From assembly GCA_035496255.1 (NCBI GenBank), contig DATJEU010000079.1, positions 53,860 through 117,859 of the forward strand: a stretch of DNA of 64,000 nucleotides. The letters are read 5' to 3'. The stretch's first letter is position 1, and each line of letters opens with the position of its first letter. The notes beneath the pieces are model-generated. The model had not been told where the DNA came from. It saw only the letters and a list, made by a program, of their open reading frames with translations, and made no database searches. The position numbers were made by a program, and so were the translations under genes. The DNA is from Gp6-AA40 sp035496255 (GTDB taxonomy: Bacteria > Acidobacteriota > Vicinamibacteria > Vicinamibacterales > UBA2999). Shown piece after piece: positions 51,572 to 59,823 of the stretch.

Positions 51572-52483
51572 TCAGCGCGGTCGCGCGAGGTGCCGCAGCT
51601 TGTCCGGGTTCCGGACGATGTAGAGCGCGCGAACGAGGTCGCCTTCGATCTCGAACGCCGCCGTCTGCACTGCTCCCTCCGGCGCGTCGACAATCACGCC
51701 GGGCAGGCCATTGATATTCGCGAAGCGCACCGTGAAGTCATCGCGCCACCAGGCATGATCGCGCTTGCGCGTGACCTCGACGAGGAACTGTGCCACCTGA
51801 TTGGCGCCCGCGATGACCTTCAGCGCCGACCGGACCTTGCCGCCGCCATCGGTGATCACGCGCGCGTCGCTGGCGAGCATCTGCATCAGCGCATTGACGT
51901 CGCCCGATTGCGTGGCCGCGGCAAACGCCGACAGCAGCCGCGCATGGTCCGCGGCAACGTCATCTGACGGCACGGATGCCGTCACCGCGCCGCGCGGCCT
52001 GAGCTCACGCACGTGCGAACGGGCGCGAGTCGCCAGTTGCCGGCACGCCGCATCGGTCCGATCCAGTGCCGCCGCCACTTCGCTGAAGGAGAAGTCGAAC
52101 ACGTCGTGCAGCAGAAATGCGGCACGCTCGAGCGGCGACAGCCGGTCGAGCGTCAAGAGCAGCGCGATGGATAAATCTTCGGCGAGCTCGGTGCGGCTGT
52201 CGGGCGCCAGCGCTGACGTGTCCACGACCGGCTCCGGCAGCCATGGGCCGACATACTCCTCCCGCCGTGCCCGCGCCGACTTCAGCATGTCGAGGCAAAT
52301 CCGCGTCGTCGTCGTCATCAGAAATGCGCGTGGATCGGCGACGCGGTCGCGGTCGGTCCCGTGCCAGCGCAGGTAGGCCTCCTGCACGGCGTCTTCGGCG
52401 TCAGCCATCGATCCGAGCATGCGATACGCAAGACCACGCAGCCGGCGGCGGTAGGTCTCGAAGCTCGCAGCCGCATCCGTCAT
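51572..52483 (-). CDS. ECF41-like sigma factor with SnoaL-like C-terminal domain
   Basis: The 303-residue protein has sigma regions 2 (YRRRLRGLAYRMLGSMADAEDAVQEAYLRW) and 4 (LSPLERAAFLLHDVFDFSFSEVAAALDRTDAACRQLATRAR), then an NTF2/SnoaL-like C-terminal extension ending VRNPDKLRHLARPR. That N-P-D-K-L motif and the extension are hallmarks of ECF41 factors, in which the C-terminal domain controls activity. The ATG has a GAGAGGAG ribosome-binding site. ECF41 genes often sit beside a carboxymuconolactone decarboxylase-type gene, which is absent here. Confidence 0.88.
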   Translation of the reverse strand: MTDAAASFETYRRRLRGLAYRMLGSMADAEDAVQEAYLRWHGTDRDRVADPRAFLMTTTTRICLDMLKSARARREEYVGPWLPEPVVDTSALAPDSRTELAEDLSIALLLTLDRLSPLERAAFLLHDVFDFSFSEVAAALDRTDAACRQLATRARSHVRELRPRGAVTASVPSDDVAADHARLLSAFAAATQSGDVNALMQMLASDARVITDGGGKVRSALKVIAGANQVAQFLVEVTRKRDHAWWRDDFTVRFANINGLPGVIVDAPEGAVQTAAFEIEGDLVRALYIVRNPDKLRHLARPR

Positions 52484-52500
52484 CACGACTCCTCTCGATC

Positions 52501-52917
52501 TCAGGCCGCGCGTCGGGACCGGCCCACCGCGAGTCCACCGAGGGCCATCGCGATCAGGCCCAGGACGAACGCGGCGGCGCCCCCGACCACTCCATTGCCG
52601 GTCCCCGGACCACCGTTGGCCATCGCCAGGTTCAACCCGCCGCTGCCGGCGGCAACCAGACCCGCCACCAGGGCGAAGATCGCGCCGAGTCGCCGGGAAG
52701 TGTAGGTGGCAGGACGGCTCAGCGTCAGCCCACCGATGACCAATCCGGCCAGGGCGAGCACAGCACTTATCGTCGCCCACAGGCGCCGGACGGTCAGGCC
52801 TTGAACGGTGACGGCGGCCGGCTCGGCGACGTGCGCAACGATGAGCACGGCATACACGAGGCCCGCAAACAGAGCCAGAACGACGACCGCGAGAACAAGA
52901 ACAACTGTCAGTCTCAT
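52501..52917 (-). CDS. Four-helix membrane protein, DUF6223-like
   Basis: The 138-residue protein has four hydrophobic helices (VVLVLAVVVLALFAGLVYAVLI; ATISAVLALAGLVIGGLTL; GAIFALVAGLVAAGSGGLNL; AAAFVLGLIAMALGGLAV). It also carries a NGGPGTGNGVVGG loop reminiscent of DUF6223. It lies 17 bp upstream of the ECF41-like gene on the same strand, so it is probably co-transcribed and could modulate the sigma factor. Confidence 0.55.
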   Translation of the reverse strand: MRLTVVLVLAVVVLALFAGLVYAVLIVAHVAEPAAVTVQGLTVRRLWATISAVLALAGLVIGGLTLSRPATYTSRRLGAIFALVAGLVAAGSGGLNLAMANGGPGTGNGVVGGAAAFVLGLIAMALGGLAVGRSRRAA

Positions 52918-53050
52918 CGTGGATGCGTTACTCCTTCATTCCACGGTGAGACGAGGCAGCCGGCGGAAACGTGACTCGGCTCACGGGCCGACATGTCACG
53001 ACGGTTTCCGCTGAATCGTCCTACACGTGCATCACACAAGGAGCGACGCT

Positions 53051-53440
53051 ATGGCGGGACGTATCAAGGGTGTTCATGCCGTTCGCTATCAGATCACGGA
53101 CGTCGAGCGCGCCATCGCGTTCTACACGCAGCATCTTGGCTTCACGCTCGAGCATCAGCATCTTCCCGAGTTCGCCAGCGTGTCGATGGGTGGCACGCGC
53201 CTGCTGCTCAGCGGCCCGGGGGCCTCAGGTTCTCGTCCGATGGCGAATGGTGAACCACAGCGGCCGGGCGGCTGGAATCGGATCGTATTGAGTGTCTCGG
53301 ACCTGCCGGCGCTGGTGGCGGAATTGACGCAGCGCAGCGTCCGTTTTCGGAACGAGATGGTGGAGGGTGTGGGTGGCCGACAGGTCCAGATCGAAGATCC
53401 GGACGGCAATCCGATCGAGCTTTTCGAATCAGTTCGGTAG
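53051..53440 (+). CDS. VOC (glyoxalase/bleomycin-resistance fold) protein
   Basis: The 129-residue protein starts 7 bases after an AAGGAG box. It has two beta-alpha-beta-beta-beta modules (VHAVRYQITDVERAIAFYTQHLGFTLEH and GWNRIVLSVSDLPALVAELTQRSVRFRNEM) and the ending QIEDPDGNPIELFES, whose Glu is a usual metal ligand. It could be a lyase, dioxygenase or binding protein; the ligand is unknown. Confidence 0.85.
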   Translation: MAGRIKGVHAVRYQITDVERAIAFYTQHLGFTLEHQHLPEFASVSMGGTRLLLSGPGASGSRPMANGEPQRPGGWNRIVLSVSDLPALVAELTQRSVRFRNEMVEGVGGRQVQIEDPDGNPIELFESVR

Positions 53441-53479
53441 GACGACGACCTGCGACGCGCAGCTTATGAGGTCCGCGCC

Positions 53480-53529
53480 GGCGAGCCTGACAAGGCTCGC
53501 CCCACGGCGTCCCCGCGGCGTCGCCGCGG
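53480..53529. repeat. Two adjacent hairpins
   Basis: GGCGAGCCT, GACA, AGGCTCGCC is a perfect 9-bp stem. It is followed by CCGCGGCG, T, CGCCGCGG. They lie between convergent genes and may act as terminators or REP-like elements. Confidence 0.5.
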
Positions 53530-53579
53530 CTTGGCTGGAGCAGGTGAACGACGAGCAGGACGAAGGGCGGCTCCTGGCG

Positions 53580-53783
53580 TCAGCGAAGCGCGTCTTGAAT
53601 GCTCTCTGACATGCTCGGAGCGGGCTTATTCCAGAGTCGCGCCATGACCGCCGGAGGCGCGAGTGATATCACCGTCAGCGCCGCCCACGCGGCAAACGAC
53701 GTCACGCCGGCGAGGTAGCCGAGCGCGCCAATGGCGACAATCCAGGACCCCATCAATGCGACTTTCACATGATCGGTGTGCAT
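53580..53783 (-). CDS. Small two-helix membrane protein
   Basis: The 67-residue product begins MHTDHVKVALMGSWIVAIGALGYLAG, with a second hydrophobic stretch AALTVISLAPPAVMARL and a polar C-terminus. It is too short for a firm family assignment. It converges with the VOC gene across the spacer at 53441-53579. Confidence 0.5.
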   Translation of the reverse strand: MHTDHVKVALMGSWIVAIGALGYLAGVTSFAAWAALTVISLAPPAVMARLWNKPAPSMSESIQDALR

Positions 53784-53868
53784 GCCGCGAGTGTACGGAG
53801 CTGCTGCGGCGAGTGATGTTCCCGATTGCACACTGTCGAACGGAGCGATCGCTCGTCCTGAGTCGCGC

Positions 53869-54822
53869 TTACGCGGCGCCGTGTCGATCGAGCCAGCCGA
53901 GGATTTGGGCGATGCTCCCCTTCGCCAGGGCGATGCTGGTGTCAGCGGCGCCGTAGTACAGGTTGATGCCGTCGCCGTCGGCATCGAGCGTGTACCCGCA
54001 CGGAAAGGTCACGTAGCCAACGTCGCCTTCGCGTTCGTAGGACGTTTCCGGGCCGAAGACCCACGAATCACCTCGCAACAGACAGCGTTCAGCCGTGGCC
54101 AGATCGAACAACGCCACGCCGAGCCTGTATAAACAGCCGGCCGCCGTGCGTTTCACACCGTGGTACAGCATCAGCCATCCGCTCGGTGTCTCGATTAGCG
54201 GAGGCGCGAGTCCGATGCGGTTAGCATCCCACCACGCGCCGCGACGCGCCGGCAACACCAGCCTGTGTCCGCCCCAGTTGCGCAAGTCCGGTGAAAAGGA
54301 CATCCAGATGTCGGCGCACGGATCCGTCCACGGACGATGAAGCAGAGCGAAACGCCCGTTGATGCGGCGCGGCAGGAGCGCCGCATCCTTGTCGTCCGGC
54401 TGCATCACCATGCCGTAGCGCTCGAAGCTGCGGAAGTCGGTCGTCAGCGCCAGCGCGACGCCGGGCCCTCCCCTGCTGAACGCCGTATAGGTCACGGCAT
54501 ACTTCCCGAGTTCGTCCACGAACGTGATCCGCGGATCCTCGATCCCCCACAATTCCTCCGGGTGTCCGGCCGGATCGGGCCACAGCGTCGGCTCGGGATC
54601 GATTCTCCACCCGTCGATGCCGTTGTCGGACCGGGCCGCACACAGGTGCGAGTGCCCCCGGCGATCCTCGACGCGACACAGGAGCAGCGTCGTGCCATCG
54701 GGCAGACGCGTGGCGCCGGCGTTGAAGACGGTGTGTGCCGGGTACGGCCAGTCGGCCGCGGTCAGGATGGGATTGCCCTGGTGCCGTTCGAACAGCACCT
54801 CGTAGTGGACCGATGGTGTCAT
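53869..54822 (-). CDS. GH130 family beta-mannoside-type phosphorylase or hydrolase
   Basis: The 317-residue protein is a five-bladed propeller with repeated short W/R motifs: NAGATRLPDGTTLLLCRVEDRRG, the catalytic WGIEDPRITF, KDAALLPRRINGRFALLHRPW and FPCGYTLDADGDGINLYYGAADT. The GIEDPR Asp and basic residues of the LLPRRINGRFALLHR segment suggest the phosphorylase branch, which cleaves beta-mannosides with phosphate. Its ATG overlaps the glycosyltransferase stop by ATGA, so both act in the same glycan pathway. Confidence 0.85.
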   Translation of the reverse strand: MTPSVHYEVLFERHQGNPILTAADWPYPAHTVFNAGATRLPDGTTLLLCRVEDRRGHSHLCAARSDNGIDGWRIDPEPTLWPDPAGHPEELWGIEDPRITFVDELGKYAVTYTAFSRGGPGVALALTTDFRSFERYGMVMQPDDKDAALLPRRINGRFALLHRPWTDPCADIWMSFSPDLRNWGGHRLVLPARRGAWWDANRIGLAPPLIETPSGWLMLYHGVKRTAAGCLYRLGVALFDLATAERCLLRGDSWVFGPETSYEREGDVGYVTFPCGYTLDADGDGINLYYGAADTSIALAKGSIAQILGWLDRHGAA

Positions 54823-57110
54823 GTGTTGTGCTGCAGGACGGGCACCAGTGTCGGCTGGGTCACCGGTTGATGGGCCGCGCGCATCTCGCACAACGCCATC
54901 AGGAACGAGAGCGTCGATTCCGCTCCCTGGTTACGGTTGGTGCGGTCGGCATGGAGGCCATCGCGACAGCCACCAGTCGAAGGATCGTAGAGCCACTGCT
55001 GCAGCGCGTTCTGCCCGAGGAACCAGTCAAAGGCGCGAGCGGCGTGGTCCATCCAGCGCGCATTGCCGTCGGCGCCGTACGCCGTGAGACACGCCGACGT
55101 CACCGTACAGGCTTCAACCGGTTGCTGGTCGAACAGGGCCGCAGTGCCGCCGCGTGTAAGAAATCCGTTGCAGCCGATCGGAGCGAAATCGCCCTGTTCG
55201 GACAATTGCACGGACACCAGCCACTCGAGCGAACGCAGGCCGGCCGCGACAATGTCGGTCCGGTGCATGCGCGTTCCGGAAAGGATCAGCGCTTGTGAGA
55301 GCCGCGCATTGCAGTACGTGACGGAATCCTCGAACCACGACCAGTCACGGCCGCTCGACTGCTGAAACAGATTAAACAGCCGCGTCGTCAGGTCGTGGCG
55401 CAGTGCCTCGACGGAGCTATCGCCCTGGAACGCGCGCAGGTATTCGTCGATCCCGAGCAGCACATACGCCCACGCCCGCGGGCTCGTGAACGCCGTCACC
55501 GCCGGCAGTGCGGCGTGAAACAGGTCCCCCGCCAGACTGTGGCGTCCCGGCTCGCTGGCACGGCCGACGACGGCGCCGAGCGCCCAGAGCGCCCGGCCAT
55601 GACTGTCTTCCGACCCGACGGGCTCGAGCCACTCCCGCCCGTAGGAGAGAAAGTTCCGGAAGCGTCCCGACGATCGATCGAACGCGTAGTTCACGAATCC
55701 GAGGTACCGCGAGGCCAGTGCTCGCACGGCCGCCGGGTCGTCGGTGCCGGCTTCCTCCAGCAGCGTGACCAGCAGCAGCGCTCGCGCGTTGTCGTCGAGG
55801 CAATAGCCGTCTTCGTACCGCGGAATGCTGAACACCGCGTGCTGGAGCATGCCGGTGTCGTCGGTCAGTGCACGCACGTGTCGCAGGTCGATCTCGGGCC
55901 ATCCGGCAGGACGGCTGGCCAGCGTCTGCACCGCGAACGAGGTCCGCCGGCGGCGTGTGTCGTTCGCCATCGCCCGGCTGAACGCGTCGACGTACCGCCG
56001 GGCCACGGCCGGCCACGTCATCTCGCCGCCGTGCGCCGCCGCCCGTGCACACATCGTGCTGTAGCGAACCGGGTCGGACGCGAGCGCGACGACCTCGCGC
56101 GCGATGGCGCTCGAATCGCGCCAGGGCACGAGTACTCCGCGGCCATCGGCCAGCAGTTCACGGGCGTAGATGTATGGCGTCGAGATGACCGCTTTGCCCG
56201 CGCCCACCGCGTACGCCAGCGTGCCTGACGTGATCTGTCCGGCGTTCAGGTACGGCGTGATGTAGATGTCCGCCGCCGAGAGAAACTCGGTCAGTTCCGA
56301 CTGGCTCACGAACCGGTTGTGGAGAATCATGCTGCCGCCGACGCCGAGATGCCGGCCGCGCGCCTCGAGCATCAACCGATATGCCTCACCCTCGCGCGCC
56401 AGGATGTGAGGATGCGTCGCGCCGAGCACGACGTAGACCGTGTCGGGAACAGCGGCAAGAATCTCGGGCAGCGCATCGACCACGTATTCGATGCCCTTGT
56501 CGGGCGAGAGCAACCCGAAGGTCAGGATGACGGTCTTTCCCTCCAGTCCCAGGCGTTCCTTGCTGCCACGGTCGACCGGCACGTGAGGAATCCCGTGAGC
56601 AATCAGATCGATCTGCTCGGGGGCAATGCCGTGCACCTGCTGGAGCAACTCGGCGCCGGACTGGCTCATCACGACCAGCCGCTCCGACAGCCGCGCCAGC
56701 TCCTCGAGCACCGCGCGCTGAGACGGATTCGGATCGGAGAGGATCGTGTGCAGCGTCGTGACGATGGGCATCCGCACGTGTCGCAACAACTCGAGCAGGT
56801 GCGCGCCGGCCTTGCCGCCGAAGATCCCGTATTCGTGCTGGACCGACAGCACGTCGACCTGATTGATGTTCAGAAAATCCGCCGCGCGGCGATACGAGCT
56901 CAGGTCGCCTTCGGCGATTTCGAAACGGACGCGTGAGGGATACGCGTGGCGGCGGCCGGCGTCGTTCATCGCCACGACGAACCCGTCGGCACCGGGCAAC
57001 TGTTCGATCAATGCATCGGTCAGATGCGTGGTGAAGGTGGCGATGCCGCACTGGCGCGGCAGGTGATTCCCGAGCGTCGCGAATCGTTTCAGTTGATCCG
57101 CGTCGCTCAT
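54819..57110 (-). CDS. GT4 glycosyltransferase fused to a helical glycan-associated domain
   Basis: The 763-residue protein has a GT-B family 4 glycosyltransferase (about 1-390: GNHLPRQCGIATFTTHLTDAL, PIVTTLHTILSDPNPSQ, TFGLLSPDKGIEYVVDALPEI, ITPYLNAGQITSGTLAYAVGAGKAVISTPY) and an unusual C-terminal region of about 350 residues (DDTGMLQHAVFSIPRYEDGYCLDDNARALLLVTLL, RAWAYVLLGIDEYLRAF, WFEDSVTYCNARLSQALI) built of repeated helices, like an (alpha/alpha)6 barrel. The gene is translationally joined to GH130 downstream and to a small gene upstream. Confidence 0.85.
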   Translation of the reverse strand: MSDADQLKRFATLGNHLPRQCGIATFTTHLTDALIEQLPGADGFVVAMNDAGRRHAYPSRVRFEIAEGDLSSYRRAADFLNINQVDVLSVQHEYGIFGGKAGAHLLELLRHVRMPIVTTLHTILSDPNPSQRAVLEELARLSERLVVMSQSGAELLQQVHGIAPEQIDLIAHGIPHVPVDRGSKERLGLEGKTVILTFGLLSPDKGIEYVVDALPEILAAVPDTVYVVLGATHPHILAREGEAYRLMLEARGRHLGVGGSMILHNRFVSQSELTEFLSAADIYITPYLNAGQITSGTLAYAVGAGKAVISTPYIYARELLADGRGVLVPWRDSSAIAREVVALASDPVRYSTMCARAAAHGGEMTWPAVARRYVDAFSRAMANDTRRRRTSFAVQTLASRPAGWPEIDLRHVRALTDDTGMLQHAVFSIPRYEDGYCLDDNARALLLVTLLEEAGTDDPAAVRALASRYLGFVNYAFDRSSGRFRNFLSYGREWLEPVGSEDSHGRALWALGAVVGRASEPGRHSLAGDLFHAALPAVTAFTSPRAWAYVLLGIDEYLRAFQGDSSVEALRHDLTTRLFNLFQQSSGRDWSWFEDSVTYCNARLSQALILSGTRMHRTDIVAAGLRSLEWLVSVQLSEQGDFAPIGCNGFLTRGGTAALFDQQPVEACTVTSACLTAYGADGNARWMDHAARAFDWFLGQNALQQWLYDPSTGGCRDGLHADRTNRNQGAESTLSFLMALCEMRAAHQPVTQPTLVPVLQHNT

Positions 57111-57319
57111 GCCATGTCCCGGTGCCCCGCGCTGAGCGCCGGCGCCGGCAGCGAGCGCTCGAGTTCGGCGATCCGCTTCAACGCCGCCCGTCTCAGTCCC
57201 TGCGCATCACGCGCGATGTCGCGCTCTCCTTCACGCTCGAGGCCGGGCACGCGGCGATCGAGCGCGGCCACGAGCTCGAGCAGGTCGTGCCGGATGGTGT
57301 CGTGTGTTCTGGTCTTCAT
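57107..57319 (-). CDS. Small helical protein coupled to the GT4 gene
   Basis: From the ATG at 57319 the product has 70 residues, mostly charged helices (IRHDLLELVAALDRRVPGLEREGERDIARDA, LRRAALKRIAELERSL). Its stop overlaps the GT4 start. The upstream in-frame ATG would add twelve residues. Function is unknown; the tight overlap suggests translation with the glycosyltransferase. Confidence 0.5.
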   Translation of the reverse strand: MKTRTHDTIRHDLLELVAALDRRVPGLEREGERDIARDAQGLRRAALKRIAELERSLPAPALSAGHRDMA

Positions 57320-57472
57320 GATGTATTCGCAACCGATACCGGCAGCGACGGACACGCCAGACGCTGGCGTCGCGCGCTCCCTCGACCGGTATGGCAGCGT
57401 ACGTCGTCACCTGCCGACGCCACTGTTCAAATCTGGACAGACGCCGCACCACGAAAGCGCCTACCGTGAGAC

Positions 57473-57646
57473 ATGGACATCGATCGCGACCAGGATAGCG
57501 AGCGCCAGACGCGCGTCGACCACATGATCAATGAGTTTCGCCAGGCGCAATCGCGACGGACGGCGAGGCTGACCGATAAGGCCGTTGAATTAAAGCCCGA
57601 GGCGGGCGCGACGATGCCGCCGGCGGGTTCGATCGCCGTACCCTAG
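57473..57646 (+). CDS. Predicted 57-residue protein
   Basis: The open frame begins MDIDRDQDSERQTRVDHM and runs through INEFRQAQSRRTARLTDKAV to a TAG at 57644-57646. A weak GTGAG lies before the ATG. The sequence is charged, helical and without hydrophobic segments. It is divergent from the GT4 unit. The call rests on composition only. Confidence 0.4.
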   Translation: MDIDRDQDSERQTRVDHMINEFRQAQSRRTARLTDKAVELKPEAGATMPPAGSIAVP

Positions 57647-57674
57647 GCGGCGCGTGCGCTGGTTGACGGACGCC

Positions 57675-58034
57675 ATGACCGATTGGATGACGCGGCTCGA
57701 GTCAATGTGGATATGGCGGCGCCGCCGGCCGGCGCCTGTCGCAGCACCGGCAAGCAGGATCTTCCCCTTCGACCGATCGGCCCCGCGTGTGCCGGCCGAA
57801 TATCTGTCGCTCTCCACGTACCTGGAACATCGCTACGCCACCACCGTCGTCCTGACCTTCGAGCAGGTGGAGGCGCTGCTTGGATTCGCCTTGCCCGCAT
57901 CCGCATCCACGGAGCCAGGCTGGTGGACGATGGCGGCCGCACCGGCGCACCGGCATTCGGCGGCGTGGACCGAAGCCGGACGAACCGCCACGCCGAATCT
58001 CCTGGCAAGAACCGTCACGTTTGAGCGGCCGTGA
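57675..58034 (+). CDS. DUF7662-like domain protein
   Basis: From ATG 57675 the product has 119 residues; a GTG at 57654 could extend it. The core reads PAEYLSLSTYLEHRYATTVVLTFEQVEALLGFALPASA and then WWTMAA, AWTEAGRTATPNLLARTVTFER. That order (Y-L-L-Y-L, L-T-F-x-x-V-E, L-P-A-S-A, W-W, A-G) resembles DUF7662 domains of unknown function. It converges with the cold-shock gene. Confidence 0.5.
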   Translation: MTDWMTRLESMWIWRRRRPAPVAAPASRIFPFDRSAPRVPAEYLSLSTYLEHRYATTVVLTFEQVEALLGFALPASASTEPGWWTMAAAPAHRHSAAWTEAGRTATPNLLARTVTFERP

Positions 58035-58091
58035 CCGCGAGGGCATCGAGGCCACGGCAACCGGACGACGAGTCGGTTCGATGCGCGCGCG

Positions 58092-58295
58092 TTACCGCAC
58101 GGTGACGTTCTCGGCGCGGGGACCTTTCGGGCCCTGCCCCACGGTGAAGGAGACGGCCTGGCCCTGCCGCAGATCATTGAACGGCGTGCCGGTACATGCC
58201 GACTGATGAAAGAAATACTCCGTGCCGTCGGCGGTGGTAATGAAGCCGAAACCTTTATCCGTGATGCGCTTGATCGTTCCGTCGGTAGTTGCCAT
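58092..58295 (-). CDS. csp: Cold-shock-family RNA-binding protein
   Basis: The 67-residue OB-fold protein has both RNA-binding motifs, KGFGFI near residue 14 and YFFHQSA near residue 27, and an acidic-free end typical of CspA-like proteins. It binds single-stranded RNA and DNA and melts secondary structure. It starts 24 bp after the small zinc-ribbon gene, so the two are probably in one message. Confidence 0.93.
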   Translation of the reverse strand: MATTDGTIKRITDKGFGFITTADGTEYFFHQSACTGTPFNDLRQGQAVSFTVGQGPKGPRAENVTVR

Positions 58296-58319
58296 TGAGA
58301 GTGCCCTTTGTGATGAGTG

Positions 58320-58478
58320 TTAAGCGAAGCGGCCGTACGGCCCAGGTCGTCCGTGCTGCAATCGACTGGCATTCCAGATCTGACCGCACGCCGCACAACG
58401 CCAGTACGTCGACACGTTCACTTCCTTGCTGGTCGTCTTCACGTCTCGTGACTTGCAGAATGGGCATGCGTCGGGCAT
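58320..58478 (-). CDS. Small zinc-ribbon protein upstream of the cold-shock gene
   Basis: The 52-residue product starts MPDACPFCKSRDVKTTSKEV and continues VSTYWRCAACGQIWNASRLQ. Two CxxC pairs (CPFC and CAAC) 19 residues apart form a zinc ribbon. Size and partner suggest a nucleic-acid-associated protein. It is 24 bp upstream of the cold-shock gene. Confidence 0.7.
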   Translation of the reverse strand: MPDACPFCKSRDVKTTSKEVNVSTYWRCAACGQIWNASRLQHGRPGPYGRFA

Positions 58479-58527
58479 AACAGCCGCCGTTGGCGGTTGG
58501 GATGGAGTGTACACGTGTCGCGCCCTC

Positions 58528-58683
58528 TCAGCGCTGTGGATCGTGTCCTTGCCGCTGTTCCGCGATCCATTGATGACTGACGGTTCCGAGGTCAGCAGAT
58601 CGAGACAGCCGGAGGCGTGACGTCGCAAACATGACCGCGGCGCAGGCGACGCCGGCAGCGGCGACGAGCCAGCCAGCATTCAT
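58528..58683 (-). CDS. 51-residue single-helix membrane protein
   Basis: The open frame reads MNAGWLVAAAGVACAAVMFA, a transmembrane helix, then a basic stretch and the tail DLGTVSHQWIAEQRQGHD. Similar short proteins with a D-L-G-x-V-S-x-x-W-(L/I)-A-E tail are my recollection of acidobacterial genomes, not a search result. A Crp-like candidate site lies upstream at 58791. Confidence 0.5.
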   Translation of the reverse strand: MNAGWLVAAAGVACAAVMFATSRLRLSRSADLGTVSHQWIAEQRQGHDPQR

Positions 58684-58790
58684 GAGCGCCCGCCCGTTCG
58701 TGGAAATCTAAGGTTCATCCCCTTCAGTTTAGGCATATGCGTACCAGGCGGACTGTCCCAGACTGCACACATTCAATCCGCGCGCCGCCG

Positions 58791-58806
58791 TGTACCGTTT
58801 GGAACA
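58791..58806. promoter_or_regulatory. Candidate Crp-type operator 1 (TGTACCGTTTGGAACA)
   Basis: A 16-bp pseudo-palindrome of the form TGTWCC-N4-GGWACA lies 32 bp upstream of the TPR gene and between it and the divergent 51-residue gene. Two close variants lie at 60772 and 60807 on the far side of a Crp-family gene. Confidence 0.45.
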
Positions 58807-58838
58807 TCGGCGCGTGCAACGTCCCGGTAGGCTGCCCT

Positions 58839-59750
58839 ATGAACATCACCCACCCCGTCCTCGCACGATCGACCGCAGTATCTGCAGCCGTGATCGTCCT
58901 CGTGTGGGGTTTCCCCGGGGCCAGCGTCCAGGCAAGCCCAGCCTCATCCCCGCGGCCTTCGGACCTGGACGGTGGTTCCGGGCCGACACTCGAACGGGCG
59001 CAGCGATTCTTTTACAACGGCAACTACGAACGCGCCGGCGCCATGAGTCAGCAACTGTGTGAGGGCCATCCCGACGACCTCGCCGCCTGTGAACTGCGTT
59101 CAGCCAGCCTGCTTTTTCAAATCAAGCAGGCGCTCAAGGCAACGGGGGTATCCGACAAGGCGACGGCGTGGAGCCAATGCGCTACCTGTCCGGCGTTCAT
59201 GTCCAAGTTCGTGGCCGAGACCGCCCGCAGTCAGACGGTTGCGCGCGCACGCCTGAAGGCCCACGCCGATGACGACGAGACGTTATTTTTCCTGGGCAAG
59301 ATCGACCTGAATTACGTCTGGCTGCAGCTGGGGACGCTCGGGCACAAAACCGGGTGGGACGAATACTGGGAGGCCCGCCGTTCCCTCGACCAGGTCCTGC
59401 GCATGAACCCGGGCCATGTTCGCGCCCGCGTCGCCCGCGCATGGATCGATTACATCGTCGGCACGACCGTCCCGCGCGGTGTGCGCTGGCTCCTCGGCGG
59501 GGGCAACAAGAAACGTGGGCTGCTCGCCGTCCGCGAGGTGGTCGCACAGGGCGGCGGCGACTTCTTCGTGCAGACGGAAGCGAGGTTCGCGTTGTGGGAC
59601 ATGCAGGTCCGTGAACGCGATATCCAGGAAGCGGTGTCCACCGCCCGGACGCTTGCGCGCGATTTTCCGGAGAACGTCGAGCTGCGAACGTTCCTCGCCG
59701 ATCACGATCCAGCCTCTGAGACAACCGTCTCGGGCAGCGCCACGCGATAA
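58839..59750 (+). CDS. Secreted TPR-like protein
   Basis: The 303-residue product has a signal/anchor segment (STAVSAAVIVLVWGFPGAS). After it comes helical repeat structure: RAQRFFYNGNYERAGAMSQQLCEGHPDDLAACELRSASLLF and LFFLGKIDLNYVWLQLGTLGHKTGW with RRSLDQVLRMNPGHVRARVARAWIDYIVG, which match tetratricopeptide repeats. A pair of Cys residues (SQCATCPAF) is notable. It probably mediates protein contacts outside the membrane. A candidate Crp-type operator lies upstream. Confidence 0.7.
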   Translation: MNITHPVLARSTAVSAAVIVLVWGFPGASVQASPASSPRPSDLDGGSGPTLERAQRFFYNGNYERAGAMSQQLCEGHPDDLAACELRSASLLFQIKQALKATGVSDKATAWSQCATCPAFMSKFVAETARSQTVARARLKAHADDDETLFFLGKIDLNYVWLQLGTLGHKTGWDEYWEARRSLDQVLRMNPGHVRARVARAWIDYIVGTTVPRGVRWLLGGGNKKRGLLAVREVVAQGGGDFFVQTEARFALWDMQVRERDIQEAVSTARTLARDFPENVELRTFLADHDPASETTVSGSATR

Positions 59751-59804
59751 CCGCATCCGCGTCCGATCGAGCGTCAGCTGCCCGGGCGGGCGCGCCCCGC
59801 GTGC

Positions 59805-59810
59805 GATAAT
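59805..59810 (+). promoter_or_regulatory. Putative -10 box GATAAT of the Crp-family gene
   Basis: GATAAT is followed by TCGCG and lies 13 bases before the ATG at 59824. It has the same layout as the cytochrome operon (TATAATTCGCG) and would give a leader of only a few bases. Confidence 0.35.
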
Positions 59811-59823
59811 TCGCGCGGTTCCG

